NCBI RefSeq assembly: GCF_014502795.1
Contig: NZ_JACVHF010000023.1
Coordinates: 1 to 43,735, forward strand
DNA length: 43,735 nt
Reading direction: 5' to 3'
Source: Heliobacterium chlorum
GTDB taxonomy: Bacteria; Bacillota; Desulfitobacteriia; Heliobacteriales; Heliobacteriaceae
The position numbers and the translations under genes are program-made. The first letter of the stretch is position 1, and each line of letters opens with the position of its first letter. Shown here piece by piece: positions 15,595-25,070 of this stretch. The notes under the pieces were generated by a model. The model was not told where the DNA came from. It made no database searches and worked only from the letters and a program-made list of their open reading frames with translations.

Positions 15595-18108
15595 TTAGCT
15601 CCCTGTCTTTTTGGCACTTCCGTATTTCGCTTCAAAGGCAGCTCGCGAGATGAGCAGTTCCCGAGGTTTGCTGCCTTCATAGCCGCCGACAATACCACGC
15701 TGCTCCATGATGTCGATCAGTCGAGCGGCCCGAGCGTAACCGACGCGCAGGCGTCGCTGTAGCATGGAGATAGACGCTTGTCCGCTGTCTAAGAGAATGC
15801 GCACGGCATCCACAAAGAGTTCATCTTCTTCCTCTTCATGGGTCTCGGTCTGCTCCTGCGCTTGAATGACCCCTTCTTGGTACTCAGGCAAGCCTTGGTT
15901 TTTTAAAAACTCGACGATGTTTTCCACTTCTTTATCGGAGACGTAACAGCCTTGCATGCGGATGGGTTTGTTCGCCCCGACGGGCGAGAAGAGCATGTCG
16001 CCGCGGCCGAGTAGTTTTTCGGCCCCTGCTTGGTCCAAAATCGTACGGGAATCGATTTGGGAAGAGACGGCAAAGGCGATCCGGGAAGGAATATTCGCCT
16101 TGATAATACCGGTGATGACATCCACGGAAGGACGCTGCGTCGCTACGACCAGGTGAATACCGGCGGCTCGGGCCATCTGGGCAAGGCGGCAAATGGCGTC
16201 TTCCACATCGACGGCGGCCACCATCATCAGATCGGCCAATTCGTCAATCAGCACCACTACATAAGGTAAAGCTGGCTGTGGTTCGTCGGGGCATTCCTGG
16301 GCTTTTAACTGATTGTAGCGGGTAATGTCTTTCACACCGGAGGCGGCAAAGAGTTCATAGCGGTTTTCCATCTCGCTGACGATCCACTTTAAGGCAGTGG
16401 CCGCCTTCTTAGCATCGGTTACGACCGGGGCGATCATATGGGGAATGCCGTTGTATTGAGTCAGTTCGACCATCTTCGGGTCGATCATGAGAAACTTCAC
16501 TTCGTTCGGTTTTCCCTTGAAAAGGATGCTGCTGATGAGGGTGTTCATGCATACGCTCTTACCGGCGCCGGTGGCACCAGCGATGAGCATATGGGGCATC
16601 CGGGACAGGTCCGAGATAATCGGTGTGCCCGCGATATCTTTGCCCAAGGCAATAGTCAGCTTCGATGCAGACTGTTGGAATTCGGGACACTCTAAGACTT
16701 CCCGGAACGTAACGGGGGTCACTTCTTTGTTCGGCACTTCGATGCCGATCGCCGCTTTTCCCGGGATAGGCGCCTCGATCCGTACGGCGCCGGCAGCCAA
16801 GGACAAGGCGATATCATCGGCTAAGTTGGTGATTTTCGATACTTTTACACCGGGGGCTGGTGAAACTTCATAGCGTGTGATGGCTGGTCCGCGGCTGACC
16901 TGAGTCACTTTGACGCGCACATTGAAGTTCTCCAAGGTCTCTTCTAAAATGCGCACATTCTCCGTGATATCCTGGTTGAGACGAGTGCTCTTTACCCGCA
17001 AGGACCGGTTTAAAAGGCTTAACGGCGGCAGCATATATTCTTCAACCATGTAAGAGGGATCGTGAGGGGCCCCATTTCCCACCTGATTCTCGCTCGTTTC
17101 TCCGGCAGCCGACTGTTCTTGGGCCTCGTCAACGCCTTGAGGCGATCGGGAGATTTTTTCCACTAAGGTGTCTTCCATGGAATCAGGTTCTTCCGGAAAT
17201 TCGGTAGGGTTGTCATCATGGCTGAGTACGACAAAAGAAGGAGCTTCCTCTGGCAACCGATCATCTAGAGATGTCTGTTCCCTTTCCGCCTCCCTCTGTT
17301 GCAAGGGCTCGTCTTCGGCGATCGTCTCCGCCGGAGCACCGGAACGGGAAGGGATAGGCAGGTCCAATTGGGTGAGCCAGTCGGGGGTATTTTTTTCGTG
17401 ATCGATAATGACCAGAGGCATTTCGTCCGTTTCCTCTGGAACGGGAGCTTTCTCTTCTGTTTTCTTGCGACGGCTTTTCTTTTCTACGGCTTTCTTCGGT
17501 ACGGGTTCTTCTTCTTCCACTACGGTGAAGAGCAGCTTTCCCAAAGAGGCACGAGACCGTTGAAAACCTTCGAAAAAGATGGCGGCGACAGTGCCCACCA
17601 ATTGAACGAGAGACACTTCAAAGGTAAAGAGGACAGCGGCCAAGATGAGCGTGGTCAAGATAATGTATGTACCGATGACCCCAAAGAGCGTTTTGAACAG
17701 GATGGCCATGGACGCACCGATAATACCGCCGCCTTTCCCGTCCATACCTGCTTGCCAATCGGTCCCTTCTAAGGAAAGGCTCAAGTGCAAAAAGGTAAGC
17801 ACTATGATGAAGGCAAAGGTCAATCCAACGACTTTTCGACCGATGATCAGTTTTGCCCGCTGCGTCATGACCATGATGCCGAAGTATGCTAAAAACAAGG
17901 GCAGCATGATTTTCCCCTGGCCAGCCGTGATGCTAAGGGCGTTGACCAGAAACTGGCCCACAGCTCCGGCACCAGCGGAGGAGAGGGTCAAGGGGCTGCT
18001 GTTCACCGTGAAGAGGCTGACGATACAGAATACAGCCAAAGCCAGAATCCCCAAGCCAACCATCTCATACTTGAGGTCTTCTTTCAGTTGTTCAAACATG
18101 TTAGCCAA
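15595..18108 (-). CDS. ftsK: DNA translocase FtsK/SpoIIIE
   Basis: Membrane-anchored ATPase that pumps chromosomal DNA through the division or sporulation septum. About 837 residues: a four-helix membrane domain (to about 185), an acidic, charged linker (about 195-365), the alpha/beta motor with Walker A GATGAGKS (about 511-518) and Walker B VVLIDELADL, and the C-terminal winged-helix gamma domain (SISMLQRRLRVGYARAARLID). I start it at TTG 18108, six bases after AAGGTG; ATG 18099 is the alternative. The position next to ylzJ and tepA matches B. subtilis spoIIIE. Confidence 0.95.
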   Translation of the reverse strand: MANMFEQLKEDLKYEMVGLGILALAVFCIVSLFTVNSSPLTLSSAGAGAVGQFLVNALSITAGQGKIMLPLFLAYFGIMVMTQRAKLIIGRKVVGLTFAFIIVLTFLHLSLSLEGTDWQAGMDGKGGGIIGASMAILFKTLFGVIGTYIILTTLILAAVLFTFEVSLVQLVGTVAAIFFEGFQRSRASLGKLLFTVVEEEEPVPKKAVEKKSRRKKTEEKAPVPEETDEMPLVIIDHEKNTPDWLTQLDLPIPSRSGAPAETIAEDEPLQQREAEREQTSLDDRLPEEAPSFVVLSHDDNPTEFPEEPDSMEDTLVEKISRSPQGVDEAQEQSAAGETSENQVGNGAPHDPSYMVEEYMLPPLSLLNRSLRVKSTRLNQDITENVRILEETLENFNVRVKVTQVSRGPAITRYEVSPAPGVKVSKITNLADDIALSLAAGAVRIEAPIPGKAAIGIEVPNKEVTPVTFREVLECPEFQQSASKLTIALGKDIAGTPIISDLSRMPHMLIAGATGAGKSVCMNTLISSILFKGKPNEVKFLMIDPKMVELTQYNGIPHMIAPVVTDAKKAATALKWIVSEMENRYELFAASGVKDITRYNQLKAQECPDEPQPALPYVVVLIDELADLMMVAAVDVEDAICRLAQMARAAGIHLVVATQRPSVDVITGIIKANIPSRIAFAVSSQIDSRTILDQAGAEKLLGRGDMLFSPVGANKPIRMQGCYVSDKEVENIVEFLKNQGLPEYQEGVIQAQEQTETHEEEEDELFVDAVRILLDSGQASISMLQRRLRVGYARAARLIDIMEQRGIVGGYEGSKPRELLISRAAFEAKYGSAKKTGS

Positions 18109-18147
18109 ATGTATCACCTTACAAGTAAAAGATGTCTGGAACAAAGG

Positions 18148-18177
18148 AAAGCCATCCCCGAGGGGTGGCTTTTGAAA
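18148..18177 (-). terminator. Hairpin between ylzJ and ftsK
   Basis: AAAGCCA(T)CCCC pairs with GGGG(T)GGCTTT around two bases. On the minus strand it follows ylzJ; the T-run is short (TTTCCTTT), so read-through into ftsK is likely. Confidence 0.6.
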
Positions 18178-18190
18178 ACAGGATTCCGCG

Positions 18191-18403
18191 CTAATCCGGT
18201 GAGATTTGATTCCCCGGCTGAAAGTCCGGTTGTAAAAAATCTTTCGGGTCTGTGCTCAATATGCGGGTCAATTCATAGCGGCCGTCTCCCATTTTGTAGC
18301 CCATCACGGTTCGACCTTTATAGGAAAGGATGGACATGGTCGGCATGTCCGATTCTAGTCCTTTCAAAACCATTTCCATGGGAAGAGGGGTGTACAGAAT
18401 CAT
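18191..18403 (-). CDS. ylzJ: YlzJ-like protein
   Basis: A 70-residue protein that begins [15 protein letters not shown], the usual YlzJ opening. It has a short beta-rich body ([29 protein letters not shown]). Function unknown. Its ATG overlaps the tepA stop by 4 nt (ATGA), so translation is coupled to tepA. The same neighbour pair exists in B. subtilis. Confidence 0.85.
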   Translation of the reverse strand: MILYTPLPMEMVLKGLESDMPTMSILSYKGRTVMGYKMGDGRYELTRILSTDPKDFLQPDFQPGNQISPD

Positions 18404-19179
18404 TGCAACAGCCCCTTTTGGTTTTTCCGTTCCTCAATAAATTCGTTGAGCTTTTTGACGGCTTCGTGGATCCCGCCGACGGCGTCGATCAGTCCATATT
18501 CGACGGCTTCCTTACCGACGACGACCGTACCGATATCTCTTGTCAGTTCACCTGTCTTAAACATCAGTTCTTTGAATTTTTCGGCGGAAACTTTAGAGTT
18601 TCGCGTCACAAAAGCGACGACACGGTCTTGCATCTTCTCGAGGTACTCGAAGGTCGCCGGTACGCCGATGACCAGTCCCGTAAGGCGAATGGGATGTATC
18701 GTCATCGTCGCCGTCGAAGCGATCATGGAATAATCAGCCGATACGGCAATGGGAACGCCGATAGAGTGTCCGCCGCCGAGCACGATCGACACGGTGGGTT
18801 TAGAAATGCTAGCGATCATCTCAGCGATGGCTAAGCCTGCTTCCACGTCACCGCCGACGGTATTGAGAATGATCAGTACCCCTTCGATATCCTTACTTTG
18901 CTCAATAGCGACCAATTGCGGGAGAATATGCTCGTATTTGGTCGTCTTATTCTGCGGGGGAAGGATCATATGCCCTTCCACTTGTCCGACGATGGTCAAA
19001 CAATGAATATTGCTTTTTACAGAGGGAACTTCCATTTCCCCGAGCTCTTTTAAAGTGTCCATACGCCGTCCCCGCGCTTTATCCGCATCGGGCGACGCCG
19101 TTTCTGGTCCGCCGGGATTGGGACCTTGCGGTTCTGTTTCGACATCCATATCAGGTGTTTCTTCAAATTGTTCTACCAT
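18400..19179 (-). CDS. tepA: ClpP-like protease TepA
   Basis: Translocation-enhancing protein of the ClpP/crotonase fold. The nucleophile Ser lies in [11 protein letters not shown], the His in TIHPIRLTG, and the ribbon [16 protein letters not shown] precedes it, all as in ClpP-type proteases. The first 45 residues are acidic and proline-rich. The length, about 259 aa, fits TepA. Start is taken at ATG 19179, 13 nt after GGAGG; the frame is open to 19242 without a site there. B. subtilis TepA affects protein secretion and processes small acid-soluble spore proteins at germination; assignment here rests on motifs and neighbours. Confidence 0.88.
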   Translation of the reverse strand: MVEQFEETPDMDVETEPQGPNPGGPETASPDADKARGRRMDTLKELGEMEVPSVKSNIHCLTIVGQVEGHMILPPQNKTTKYEHILPQLVAIEQSKDIEGVLIILNTVGGDVEAGLAIAEMIASISKPTVSIVLGGGHSIGVPIAVSADYSMIASTATMTIHPIRLTGLVIGVPATFEYLEKMQDRVVAFVTRNSKVSAEKFKELMFKTGELTRDIGTVVVGKEAVEYGLIDAVGGIHEAVKKLNEFIEERKNQKGLLQ

Positions 19180-19271
19180 AACCAGGCGATGTCCTCCTTG
19201 TGGCCGATTATTTCCTTCATTTTGATAGTTTGGACCAAACAAGGAGGAACCATTCGCCTACTTACGGTCAA

Positions 19272-20933
19272 TCACACTTCCATAATGATCGGCAGGATCA
19301 TCGGGCGCCGACGTGTTTTTTCGTAGAGGAACTTCGATAGGACATCGCGGACATTCGTCTTGATGGCTGCCCATTCAGTGACGCGCCGTTCGCCTGATTT
19401 TTCGAGTGCCTGGCGCACTTTGATCTTGGCCTCTTCGATCAGCTCTTCCGCTTCGCGAACATAGACGAAACCTCTGGAGACCATATCCGGCCCGGCCACA
19501 ACTTGTCCAGACTCTTTGCTGATGGTGACGACAACGATCAGGATACCGTCTTGGGACAGTTGGCGACGGTCACGAAGGACGATATTGCCTACATCACCGA
19601 CACCGAGACCGTCCACGAGGACGCGGCCGGCAGCAACACGGTTGACGAGGGCCGCTTTTTTAGCGGTCAGTTCTAAAACATGGCCGTTTTCCAGGATAAA
19701 GGTGTTTTCTTCCGGTATGCCTACATCCTTGGCCAGTTTAGCGTGGCGGATGAGCATGCGGTATTCTCCCTGTACAGGGATGAAATATTTGGGCCGGATC
19801 AAATTGAGCATCATCTTCAGTTCTTCTTGGCTGGCATGTCCCGATATGTGCGCGCCTGAGGCCTCATGGTATACGTCTACACCGAGTTTGCAGAGGGTAT
19901 CGATTGTCCGAGAAACGAGTATTTCATTCCCGGCGACGGGGCTGGCCGAGATGATCACTGTATCTCCGGGACGGTAGTTGCTCAGCCGGGTATCGGTCCA
20001 GGGGCCCCGTGAAAGTGCTGACAAGGGTTCGCCAAGGTGACCCGTCGTCAGTAAAACCAGTTCCTCATAGGGGATGTTGTCCCACTTTTCTTCCGTAGAT
20101 AAGACTCCCGGCGGGATTTCCAAATAACCGTTGGCAAGAGCCACCTGAACCACATCTTGCATGGATTTTCCGACGACAACGACTTTGCGTCCGTATTTGG
20201 CAGCGACCCAAAAAGCCTGCTGAATTCGGTATAAAGCCGAAGCGAAGGTGGTGACGATGATCCGACCTTTAGAGAGGCGAAAAACTTCGTCGAGCCGGCT
20301 GTGAGCCGCTTTTTCCGATGCCGTCACACCTGGCTTTTCGGCATTTGTTGAGTCGGACAACAGGGCTAGTACACCTTTTTTGCCTAATTGGGCTAAGCCA
20401 AAGTAGTCGACGGGCTGTCCGTCAACGGGCGTCTGATCAAACTTAAAGTCGCCCGTGTGTAAAATCGTTCCGGCCGGGGTGTGAATGGCCACGGCGACCG
20501 GATCGGGAATGCTGTGGCACATGCGAATGAATTCGACCGTAAAAGATCCGATCTGTACTGTCTCCCGGGGCTTTACCGTATAAAAGGGCGCTGCGATAGG
20601 GATGTTTTGTTCCCGCAGGTAGTTTTCCGCCAGCGCCAGTGTCAGTTTCGTGCCATAGACCGGAACGGCCAGTTCCTTGAGCATGTAGGGCAAAGCGCCG
20701 ATATGATCTTCGTGTCCGTGGGTCAGGATGATCCCGCGTATCTGATCTCTATTCTCAAGGAGATAAGTAATGTCGGGAATGACCACATCGATGCCGAGCA
20801 TCTCGTCTTCCGGAAACATGATCCCGCAGTCGATAACCAGGATCTCCTGGTTGACCTTGATGACCGTCATATTTTTTCCGATCTCGCCTTGTCCGCCCAA
20901 GGGGATGATATTCACTTTATCCCCTGCGTTCAT
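19272..20933 (-). CDS. rnj: Ribonuclease J
   Basis: Metallo-beta-lactamase/beta-CASP ribonuclease (5'-3' exonuclease and endonuclease) of RNA maturation and decay. The zinc motif HGHEDHIG lies at about 73-80; other hallmarks are CHSIPD, HTGDFKFD, LLSDSTNAEKPG and, late, SGHASQEELKMMLNLIRPKYFIPVQGEYRML. Length 553 aa. ATG 20933 follows GGAGGG by 5 nt. Its place between dapA and tepA corresponds to B. subtilis rnjB (ymfA). It has its own promoter and a structured leader. Confidence 0.95.
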   Translation of the reverse strand: MNAGDKVNIIPLGGQGEIGKNMTVIKVNQEILVIDCGIMFPEDEMLGIDVVIPDITYLLENRDQIRGIILTHGHEDHIGALPYMLKELAVPVYGTKLTLALAENYLREQNIPIAAPFYTVKPRETVQIGSFTVEFIRMCHSIPDPVAVAIHTPAGTILHTGDFKFDQTPVDGQPVDYFGLAQLGKKGVLALLSDSTNAEKPGVTASEKAAHSRLDEVFRLSKGRIIVTTFASALYRIQQAFWVAAKYGRKVVVVGKSMQDVVQVALANGYLEIPPGVLSTEEKWDNIPYEELVLLTTGHLGEPLSALSRGPWTDTRLSNYRPGDTVIISASPVAGNEILVSRTIDTLCKLGVDVYHEASGAHISGHASQEELKMMLNLIRPKYFIPVQGEYRMLIRHAKLAKDVGIPEENTFILENGHVLELTAKKAALVNRVAAGRVLVDGLGVGDVGNIVLRDRRQLSQDGILIVVVTISKESGQVVAGPDMVSRGFVYVREAEELIEEAKIKVRQALEKSGERRVTEWAAIKTNVRDVLSKFLYEKTRRRPMILPIIMEV

Positions 20934-20959
20934 AGCATCCCTCCTAAATATTGCATAAC

Positions 20960-21051
20960 AAAAAGGCCCTCCCGCTTCGTTTGGAAGGGATTTGTTCCGA
21001 TTTCTTTGTCGAGGTTTTACTCTTTCCGGCCCCGCCGCCACCGTAAAACCT
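20960..21051 (-). promoter_or_regulatory. Structured leader of rnj with a terminator-like hairpin
   Basis: Between the promoter and the rnj start, the transcript first forms AGGTTTTAC (21051-21043) pairing with GTAAAACCT (21020-21012) around a GC-rich loop. A second hairpin, CCCTTCC (20989-20983) with GGGAGGG (20973-20967), is followed by CCTTTTTG. The latter looks like an intrinsic terminator 27 nt before the start codon, so the leader may attenuate rnj transcription. Confidence 0.6.
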
Positions 21052-21083
21052 GAAAAACCAAACCGTACAACCCATGCTTTATT

Positions 21084-21112
21084 ATTATACAAGTTTTAAA
21101 TTCTAGATACAA
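21084..21112 (-). promoter_or_regulatory. rnj promoter
   Basis: Minus strand: TTGTAT (21112-21107), 17-nt spacer, perfect TATAAT (21089-21084). It lies between the dapA terminator and the rnj leader. Confidence 0.75.
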
Positions 21113-21140
21113 GTTTTCCCTGATCCTTTAAATTAAACAG

Positions 21141-21170
21141 AAAAACCACTCTCCCGAAGAAGAGTGGCTT
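21141..21170 (-). terminator. Terminator of the dpa-dap operon after dapA
   Basis: Arms CCACTCT/AGAGTGG (extended by A-T pairs), followed by TTTTT on the minus strand, 8 nt after the dapA stop. Confidence 0.85.
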
Positions 21171-21177
21171 TGTATAT

Positions 21178-22083
21178 TTAAGCGACGGTGGTCACTTCGT
21201 TGCTTTTCAACAGATTATGTTGGCTCAGCATTTTTTGTACGGACACGAGTTCTGCTTCGTTGGCGGGAACGAGGGGTAAGCGAACTCCGCCAACCGGTTG
21301 CCCGAGCATATTCAAGGCCGCTTTGATCGGGATGGGGTTGGAAGTAATGAAGATGCCTTTGAAGATCGGATAGAGTTCCCTGTGCAGTTGGGCCGCTTTA
21401 CGGGTATCTCCATCAAGGAAGGCAGTGATCATTCCTTGGATCTCTTTCCCGATTAGATGGCCGGCCACACTGACGATGCCGTGGCCGCCAATGGACATCA
21501 TGGGCAGCGTCAAGGAATCATCACCGGAGTAAATTTTGAAAGCGGGCGGCAAGAGGCGGGTCAATTCACTCACCTGATCTAAGCTTCCCGCCGCTTCTTT
21601 GATGGCGACTATGTTTTCAAATTCAGCCAACCGGGCTACAGTGCTGGGAAGAATATTGGAACCGGTACGTCCAGGTATGTTATAGAGCATAATCGGCAGC
21701 TTGGTGGCCCGGGCCACCGCGGCAAAATGCTGATAATAGCCTTCTTGAGGAGGTTTGTTGTAATAAGGTCCGACGAGCAGCAGGCCATGAACGCCCGTCG
21801 CTTCCGCTTCCCGGCTAAAGGTGATCGTCGCTTCCGTATTATAGGATCCGGTGCCGGCGATGACGGTGGCCCGGTTTCCTACAGCTTCCACGACGGTGGC
21901 GAAGAGTTTTAATTTCTCTTCTTTCCTCAAAGTTGGTGATTCTCCAGTGGTTCCGGCGACGACAATACCGTCAGACCCCGTATCGACCAGATAGTTGGCC
22001 AGTTCGGCCGCCCGGTCGTAATCCACTTCCAGGCGGTCGTTAAAAGGCGTGACCATCGCCGTGATTAATCTGCCAAAGTCCAT
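21178..22083 (-). CDS. dapA: 4-hydroxy-tetrahydrodipicolinate synthase
   Basis: Condenses aspartate semialdehyde with pyruvate, the first committed step to diaminopimelate, lysine and dipicolinate. A 301-residue TIM barrel with the family motifs GTTGESPTL, the Tyr-bearing [10 protein letters not shown], and the Schiff-base Lys in [18 protein letters not shown] lies before ATG 22083. Last gene of dpaA-dpaB-asd-dapG-dapA, exactly the B. subtilis order. Confidence 0.96.
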   Translation of the reverse strand: MDFGRLITAMVTPFNDRLEVDYDRAAELANYLVDTGSDGIVVAGTTGESPTLRKEEKLKLFATVVEAVGNRATVIAGTGSYNTEATITFSREAEATGVHGLLLVGPYYNKPPQEGYYQHFAAVARATKLPIMLYNIPGRTGSNILPSTVARLAEFENIVAIKEAAGSLDQVSELTRLLPPAFKIYSGDDSLTLPMMSIGGHGIVSVAGHLIGKEIQGMITAFLDGDTRKAAQLHRELYPIFKGIFITSNPIPIKAALNMLGQPVGGVRLPLVPANEAELVSVQKMLSQHNLLKSNEVTTVA

Positions 22084-22108
22084 CCTTTCTCGCTCCTTTT
22101 CAACAGTT

Positions 22109-23353
22109 TTAAGGGTAACATGTTTGACCTGTTTCTACTTCCAGGCAAAACTGCCGATGTAATGCGTTCAATGCTCTCGCCAAGTCTCTTGCTCGGATCA
22201 AGCACCAGATGGTGGTATAGGAATCGGCAGACTGAAGAATTTGTACGTTCTCTCGGTTTAAAGCGACGACGATTTGAGCCATAACGCCGGGCACACCGGT
22301 CATATTCACGCCTACAACGGCTACTTTTGCACATTCTTGATGCACTTCCTGGCAGAGGCCCTGTTCCTCCAGGACACGAGTCGCTTTCGCTGTGACCTCG
22401 TCGGGAACAGTGAAGATGACCACTTTCGGACTCACATTGATAAAATCGACGCTGATGCCCGCATCAGCCATTGCCAAGAATACTTGTTGACTGATAGCTC
22501 GCGGGTCGGGCCACGGTGAGATATCGATCTTGATTTGGGTGATCGGTGCTGTGTGAGCGATGCCGGTGATCAGGCGGCCGCTGCAGAAGTCCATCGTTCC
22601 ACCGGCCGAATCTTTTGTCCCGCCGATAGACGTCCCTTTCGAGGCTTTTTCGGTGCTGCGCACTCGAAGAGGGAGACGATGCTTCATGGCGATTTCGACA
22701 GCTCGAGGATGGATGACTTTGGCTCCTTCCAAGGCTAACTGGCTCACTTCCCGGTAGGTCACCTTGTTTAAGATCTTGGCATCCGCCACCAATCTCGGAT
22801 CGGCCGTGTAAATCCCTTCCACATCGGTAAAAATATCAACGACGTCTGCCATCAGGGCCGCTCCGATGGCAACGGCCGATGTGTCGCTGCCACCGCGTCC
22901 CAAGGTCGTAATCTCACCTTTTTCATCCATGCCTTGAAAACCGGCGACGACCACAACAGGCCCTCGCTGCAGTTCCGTCAATAACCGTTCCGTTTCCACC
23001 CGAATGATACGGGCATCACCGAAGTGACTCGATGTGATGATCCCTGCCTGCCAACCGGTCAGGCAGACCCCGTCAATGCCTGCTCGGTGAAGACTTGCTG
23101 TCATGACGACGGCGGAGATGATCTCCCCGCAGACTAGGAGCAGGTCTTTTTCTCGTTCCGGCAGTTCTACCGGAGGAATCAGCGACAGCAGTGTATCCGT
23201 CGCGTAGGGTGCTCCTTTCCGTCCCATGGCGGAGACGACTACGACGACACGATACCCTTCCGTTAAAGCTTCCTGTATCCGTTGAAGGGCCTGATGGCGT
23301 TTTGTTTCATCAGCAACGGAAGTACCCCCAAACTTCTGGACAGCGATTTTCAA
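22109..23353 (-). CDS. dapG: Aspartokinase I (dapG type)
   Basis: Phosphorylates aspartate. N-terminal kinase motif [24 protein letters not shown] and the [13 protein letters not shown] segment complete the catalytic domain. Two ACT domains fill the C-terminal 140 residues ([10 protein letters not shown]... and [14 protein letters not shown]...), where end-product control acts; B. subtilis DapG is controlled by meso-diaminopimelate. Length 414 aa. It starts at TTG 23353, 7 nt after GGGAGTG. The position between asd and dapA fits dapG rather than lysC. Confidence 0.93.
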   Translation of the reverse strand: MKIAVQKFGGTSVADETKRHQALQRIQEALTEGYRVVVVVSAMGRKGAPYATDTLLSLIPPVELPEREKDLLLVCGEIISAVVMTASLHRAGIDGVCLTGWQAGIITSSHFGDARIIRVETERLLTELQRGPVVVVAGFQGMDEKGEITTLGRGGSDTSAVAIGAALMADVVDIFTDVEGIYTADPRLVADAKILNKVTYREVSQLALEGAKVIHPRAVEIAMKHRLPLRVRSTEKASKGTSIGGTKDSAGGTMDFCSGRLITGIAHTAPITQIKIDISPWPDPRAISQQVFLAMADAGISVDFINVSPKVVIFTVPDEVTAKATRVLEEQGLCQEVHQECAKVAVVGVNMTGVPGVMAQIVVALNRENVQILQSADSYTTIWCLIRARDLARALNALHRQFCLEVETGQTCYP

Positions 23354-23408
23354 GAAGTTTCACTCCCAATAGGGGGGCCTGCCGTTAAAGGGAACTATAC
23401 TTTCTGAT

Positions 23409-24419
23409 TTAGATGCAATTGCGCTGAATTAAAACTTCCGCAATTTGAATGGCATTCGTTGCGGCGCCTTTACGAATTTGGTCGGCGACCACCCAAAGAT
23501 TCAAGCCTTTTTCAATGGAAAGGTCTTCCCGAATCCGGCCGATAAAGACCTCATCTTTATCCGATGTATATAAAGGCATGGGATATTGCTTGTTTTGAAT
23601 ATCGTCGATAATGATCACGCCGGGCGCTTCCGCCAAGACCTTTTTGGCTTCGTCAGCGCTGATCTTCTGGTCAAACTCGATGTTGATCGACTCGGAATGG
23701 CTCCGGTAGACAGGGACCCGGACCGTCGTAGCTGTGATGGCCATGTCCGGTTCATGCATGATCTTCCGAGTTTCTTTGATCATCTTCCATTCTTCCTTCG
23801 TATAATCCCCTTCTTGGAAGACGTCAATATGCGGGATTAAGTTAAAAGCGATGGGATGGGCAAAGACGGTCGGATCGACCGCTTCTCCGCGCAACACCTG
23901 GCCAGTTTGTTCGGTCAACTCAGTGATCCCCTCTTTACCGGCGCCCGATACCGCTTGGTACGTCGATACGACGACCCGCTTGATGCGGGCAGCATCATGG
24001 AGCGGTTTGAGGGCGACAGCCATGATGATGGTCGAGCAGTTTGGGTTGGCGATGATGCCCTTGTGCCAGTCCACGTCTTCCGGGTTCACTTCCGGCACGA
24101 CGAGAGGAACGTCGGGATCGAGACGAAAAGCCGAAGAGTTGTCGATGACGACGGCGCCTGCTTTGACGGCCGCATCGGCGAACTCGGTGGAAGCCGATCC
24201 ACCGGCGAAAAGAGCGATGTCGATGCCGTCAAAGGCGTTTTCATCGGTGAGGCCGATGGTGTACTCTTTTCCTTGATACTCCATCGTTTTGCCGGCAGAG
24301 CGCTGGCTGGCCAACAGGCGAAGTTCTCCAACCGGGAAATTTCGTTCGGCTAAGACTTTGAGCAGTTCATGACCGACTGCACCAGTGGCACCCACGATCG
24401 CTACGTTATATTTTTTCAC
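23409..24419 (-). CDS. asd: Aspartate-semialdehyde dehydrogenase
   Basis: Reduces aspartyl phosphate with NADPH to the semialdehyde that feeds dapA. The Rossmann motif GATGAVGHELLK is at the start, the catalytic Cys lies in NPNCSTIIMA, and YQAVSGAGKEG and the substrate Arg/His segment RVPVYRSHSE follow. Length 336 aa. It starts at GTG 24419, 8 nt after GGAGG. Confidence 0.96.
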   Translation of the reverse strand: MKKYNVAIVGATGAVGHELLKVLAERNFPVGELRLLASQRSAGKTMEYQGKEYTIGLTDENAFDGIDIALFAGGSASTEFADAAVKAGAVVIDNSSAFRLDPDVPLVVPEVNPEDVDWHKGIIANPNCSTIIMAVALKPLHDAARIKRVVVSTYQAVSGAGKEGITELTEQTGQVLRGEAVDPTVFAHPIAFNLIPHIDVFQEGDYTKEEWKMIKETRKIMHEPDMAITATTVRVPVYRSHSESINIEFDQKISADEAKKVLAEAPGVIIIDDIQNKQYPMPLYTSDKDEVFIGRIREDLSIEKGLNLWVVADQIRKGAATNAIQIAEVLIQRNCI

Positions 24420-24455
24420 GCTATTTGCCTCCTTGCTGATGCGTCGGCTGCCCCA

Positions 24456-25049
24456 TTAGGATTGGTCGGCGTTGACGATGACCGGCTGCAATTGCCGGTT
24501 TTGGAGTGATTCTAAAATCGTCTCGGGGATCAAATCCATTCGGGCGACAATCGAGTTGGCTTTGGTGGCCGGATTGTCTTGGCCAAAAGGCACCAGGAAA
24601 ATATTCTTGCTGTTCATGAGAACGCCTACGTTTTTGAGATTATTGCTAAGGCCGTCATTCGTAGAGACAGCCAGAACGACTGGTTTTTGATTGCGAAGCT
24701 GTGCTTTCGCTGCCATGAGAACCGATGAATCGGTGATGCCGTTGGCCAATTTGGCCAAGGTGTTTCCTGTACATGGCGCGATGATGATGACATCGAGCAG
24801 GTTTTGTGGACCGATCGGTTCTGACTCAATGATCGAGGTCAATACTTTTTTTCCCGTTACCCGTTCAAATTCTTTGCGCCAGTGGTCGGCTTTGCCGAAG
24901 CGGGTATCTGTCCGAGCGACAGATTCCGAAAAAATCGTTGTCACTTCAGCGCCTTCTTCTACAAGTTTTTGCGCGATGGGAATGACTTGGGCGATGGTAC
25001 AGTAAGAACCGGTCACCGCAAACCCAATCTTCACTCCTTGCAAACGCAT
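24456..25049 (-). CDS. dpaB: Dipicolinate synthase subunit B
   Basis: Flavoprotein-fold subunit of the enzyme that oxidises dihydrodipicolinate to dipicolinate, the calcium chelator of the spore core. 197 residues; the start FAVTGSYCTIAQ and IIAPCTGNTLAKLANGITDSSVLMAAKA are typical of SpoVFB. ATG 25049 is 8 nt after GGAGG. It follows dpaA after 21 nt. Expected to be expressed in the mother cell, but I did not identify a sigma-K promoter. Confidence 0.93.
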   Translation of the reverse strand: MRLQGVKIGFAVTGSYCTIAQVIPIAQKLVEEGAEVTTIFSESVARTDTRFGKADHWRKEFERVTGKKVLTSIIESEPIGPQNLLDVIIIAPCTGNTLAKLANGITDSSVLMAAKAQLRNQKPVVLAVSTNDGLSNNLKNVGVLMNSKNIFLVPFGQDNPATKANSIVARMDLIPETILESLQNRQLQPVIVNADQS

Positions 25050-25070
25050 CCTGCGCACCTCCCCAGCGGG

